From JAQIBY01 sp964527535 (lineage in GTDB: Bacteria; Bacteroidota; Bacteroidia; Bacteroidales; ML635J-15), in contig CAZGPW010000201.1 in NCBI GenBank assembly GCA_964527535.1, forward strand, positions 1 to 26,603: a stretch of DNA of 26,603 nt. Direction: 5' to 3'. The notes under the pieces were generated by a model, which saw nothing but the letters and a program-made list of their open reading frames with translations, had not been told where the DNA came from and did not search any database. Position numbers and translations under genes: made by a program. How positions within the stretch are numbered: the first letter of the stretch is position 1; each line of letters begins with the position of its first letter. Of the stretch, positions 25,090-26,603 are shown piece by piece.

Positions 25090-25652
25090 GAAAACTGATG
25101 ATAAGTCTATTTCTATTTGTTGCTGTGACCGGAAGTGTTGTTGCCCAGTATTCACTTGAAAAACCACAACCGGGGTTTTGGGAACGTGTGTATTTTGGCG
25201 GCGGGCTTGGCTTGTCATTTGGTAACGTTACTATGGTTGATATCTCACCACGGGTGAGTTACATGATACATCCCCGCTGGTATGCCGGTGTTGGTGGCAA
25301 TTACTTTTATTATAAAAATAACTTGTATGATTTTCATACGCATATGTATGGCGGCAACTTATTCACCAATTATACACTGATACAGGATTTTAGTAATATT
25401 CTACCCGTTGGGGAAAATGCCGGGTCATTGTTGCTACATGCTGAAGCCAATTTTATCAACATGGCCCCCGAAATGGATTATCTCGGGCAGCGAGATGACC
25501 GTTTTTGGTTGTTTCAGCCCCTGGCCGGCGTTGGGTTTAAAATCCCCACAGGCAGAAGGGCTTACGTTTTGATCCTGATCATGTATAATTTCAATGAAAT
25601 GTATTATTCGCCTTCAGGCAATCCTGTCATCAATGTTAGTTTAATGTTTTAA
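25086..25652 (+). CDS. small outer-membrane beta-barrel-like protein
   Basis: This 188-residue protein has a signal peptide (MRKLMISLFLFVAVTGSVVAQ). The mature part is rich in Gly and aromatic residues in alternating strands (VYFGGGLGLSFGNVTMVDISPRV is split by short turns; WYAGVGGNYFYYKN; LLLHAEANFINM; FQPLAGVGFKIP). It ends in a strand finishing VNVSLMF-like (VINVSLMF), as BAM-inserted barrels do with a C-terminal Phe. About eight strands would fit. The start overlaps the stop of the GH3 fusion by 4 bp (ATGA), so it is translationally coupled to it. A role in the same envelope pathway is inferred from position only; no specific family was recognised. Confidence 0.75.
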   Translation: MRKLMISLFLFVAVTGSVVAQYSLEKPQPGFWERVYFGGGLGLSFGNVTMVDISPRVSYMIHPRWYAGVGGNYFYYKNNLYDFHTHMYGGNLFTNYTLIQDFSNILPVGENAGSLLLHAEANFINMAPEMDYLGQRDDRFWLFQPLAGVGFKIPTGRRAYVLILIMYNFNEMYYSPSGNPVINVSLMF

Positions 25653-25663
25653 GATAAAATAAA

Positions 25664-26557
25664 ATGAACGCATACTTTATTGTCATAGCTGCATCGCTTA
25701 CCATCATCATCTCGTATTTTTTTAACCTGATGGCCAAACGCACAAATGTGCCCAGTGTGTTGATGCTGATTGTATTTGGCATCCTGATAAAACAAGGCAT
25801 GAGTTTTACTGAGATGGCTAGTGTTAATTGGTTTTCGTATCTTGAAATACTCGGGATAATCGGTCTGATTATGATTGTATTGGAAGCTGCTCTTGATCTT
25901 GAACTGACAAAAGAAAAGCAAACTATTATCTGGAAGTCTTTGTCAATAGCTTTGCTGTCATTACTTCTGCTCGGGGCTGCAATTACAATCCTGCTGATGT
26001 GGATACTACATTTGGATGTTACCAGTGCCATGTTGTATTCTGTGCCTTTGTCAGTAATGAGCAGTGCAATTATAATCCCCAGTGTTGGAAATTTGACTGT
26101 GGAGAAGCGGGAATTTATGATTTATGAAAGTACCTTTTCAGATATTTTCGGTATCGTGATATTTTATTTTATCCTTAGCGGTACAGAAGCGGAGTCTGCC
26201 AAAGTCTTGTGGATGGGTGGATTCTTCAATATCATCATGACTATATTGATCTCTTTTGTTGTTTCCTATGGGCTGATACTGTTGTTTCAAAACATCAAAA
26301 CAGACAATAAATTGTTTTTACTTATTTCAGTTTTGGTATTGCTCTATGCTGTTGCCAAGTTGTTCCATTTGTCTTCTTTGTTTATCATCCTGATTTTTGG
26401 GTTGATACTGAGAAACAGACATATATTTTTCAAAGGGAAGCTGGATAAATACCTGAAAAAAGCAGAAGTCAATGATATTTATAGAAATTTCAGATTGATA
26501 AAAACTGTAAAGTTTCACCACGTTGTTGATACTTTCTACACGCTCATTGTGAAGTGA
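25664..26557 (+). CDS. cation/proton antiporter, C-terminally truncated
   Basis: The 297 residues form about eight membrane helices of a Na+/H+ exchanger-type transporter: RTNVPSVLMLIVFGIL, MIVLEAALDLEL, SVMSSAIIIPSVGNL and YESTFSDIFGIVIFYFIL, the last carrying the Asp of the family's ion-binding region. Full members have roughly 400-430 residues, so the last four or so helices are missing. The frame stops at TGA 26555-26557, inside the loop of a perfect 19-bp hairpin whose left arm is the coding sequence itself. The window ends 46 bp later, so it cannot be said whether the gene is a pseudogene, resumes in another frame, or the junction is an assembly artefact. It starts 11 bp after the barrel gene. 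Confidence 0.75.
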   Translation: MNAYFIVIAASLTIIISYFFNLMAKRTNVPSVLMLIVFGILIKQGMSFTEMASVNWFSYLEILGIIGLIMIVLEAALDLELTKEKQTIIWKSLSIALLSLLLLGAAITILLMWILHLDVTSAMLYSVPLSVMSSAIIIPSVGNLTVEKREFMIYESTFSDIFGIVIFYFILSGTEAESAKVLWMGGFFNIIMTILISFVVSYGLILLFQNIKTDNKLFLLISVLVLLYAVAKLFHLSSLFIILIFGLILRNRHIFFKGKLDKYLKKAEVNDIYRNFRLIKTVKFHHVVDTFYTLIVK

Positions 26558-26592
26558 AGCGTAGCGAAACGGAACAATGAGCGTGTAGAAAG
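26532..26592. repeat. perfect 19-bp hairpin ending the antiporter gene
   Basis: CTTTCTACACGCTCATTGT (26532-26550) and ACAATGAGCGTGTAGAAAG (26574-26592) are perfect reverse complements. The loop is 23 nt, G/A-rich, and includes TGAAGCGTAGCGAAAC. The left arm is in frame with the antiporter (FYTLIV); the loop holds its stop. There is no T-run after the right arm, so it is not a normal terminator. Confidence 0.75.
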
Positions 26593-26603
26593 CATCCGAA
26601 TGA

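Noticed and set aside
26532..26592. Integron attC site or intrinsic terminator as explanation for the end hairpin
   Set aside because: There are no GTTRRRY/RYYYAAC core sites, no T-run after the right arm, and the left arm is antiporter coding sequence.
1..26603. CRISPR array, prophage, defence island or biosynthetic cluster
   Set aside because: There are no regularly spaced repeats, no phage structural, integrase or nuclease-effector genes and no synthase genes; almost every gene has a housekeeping or envelope role.

Overview
The window looks like a chromosomal segment of a Bacteroidota bacterium, probably from the Bacteroidales/Marinilabiliales side. Several things point there: a fused SecD-SecF protein, a large secreted protease ending in a type IX secretion (T9SS) sorting domain, the Bacteroidota-specific protein usually mislabelled 'asparagine synthetase B', a GH3/serine-hydrolase fusion, A+T-rich gene spacers, no obvious Shine-Dalgarno sequences, and several promoters of the TTTG...TAnnTTTG type.

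Layout. 1-311: intergenic DNA with REP-like palindromes. 312-468: tRNA-Asn(GTT) on the minus strand, with a recognisable promoter and terminator. 493-2107: a PfkB-family sugar/nucleoside kinase converging on a deoxynucleoside kinase. 2183-3555: an exported hypothetical protein and a Spy/CpxP-like protein with a Cys-Met-His tail. 3626-5297: a cation/proton antiporter overlapping a retropepsin-like protease. 5382-8501: secDF. 8501-8869: a 311-bp MITE-like element placed exactly between the secDF stop and its terminator. 8989-10500: an overlapping trio (DUF5063-like protein, DEDDy exonuclease, hotdog thioesterase). 10544-11194: a LolD-like ATPase. 11313-14135: dnaB and the misnamed 'AsnB' protein. 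14312-15961: an M49-like lipoprotein peptidase. 16085-19591: a secreted M4 metalloprotease with PKD and CUB domains and a T9SS signal. 19620-19815: a second MITE-like element. 19952-20800: a tandem universal stress protein. 20880-25652: anmK, a NagZ-like GH3/beta-lactamase fusion and a small outer-membrane barrel protein. 25664-26557: a second antiporter cut short by a perfect hairpin at the window end.

How the genes fit together. Most are housekeeping: nucleotide salvage, protein export, lipoprotein sorting and replication. The clearest pathway pairing is AnmK with the NagZ-like enzyme, both in peptidoglycan recycling. The M49 and M4 peptidases are convergent and share a terminator, which suggests extracytoplasmic protein use.

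I see no defence island, CRISPR array, prophage or biosynthetic cluster. The unusual material is small and structural. Two copies of one terminal inverted repeat each supply the last base of a host stop codon. A different MITE sits in the leader of the M4 protease. Hairpins with unrelated arms but similar G/A-rich loops occur in the window, and one of them truncates an antiporter. Function calls rest on motifs and remembered family features; no search was run.
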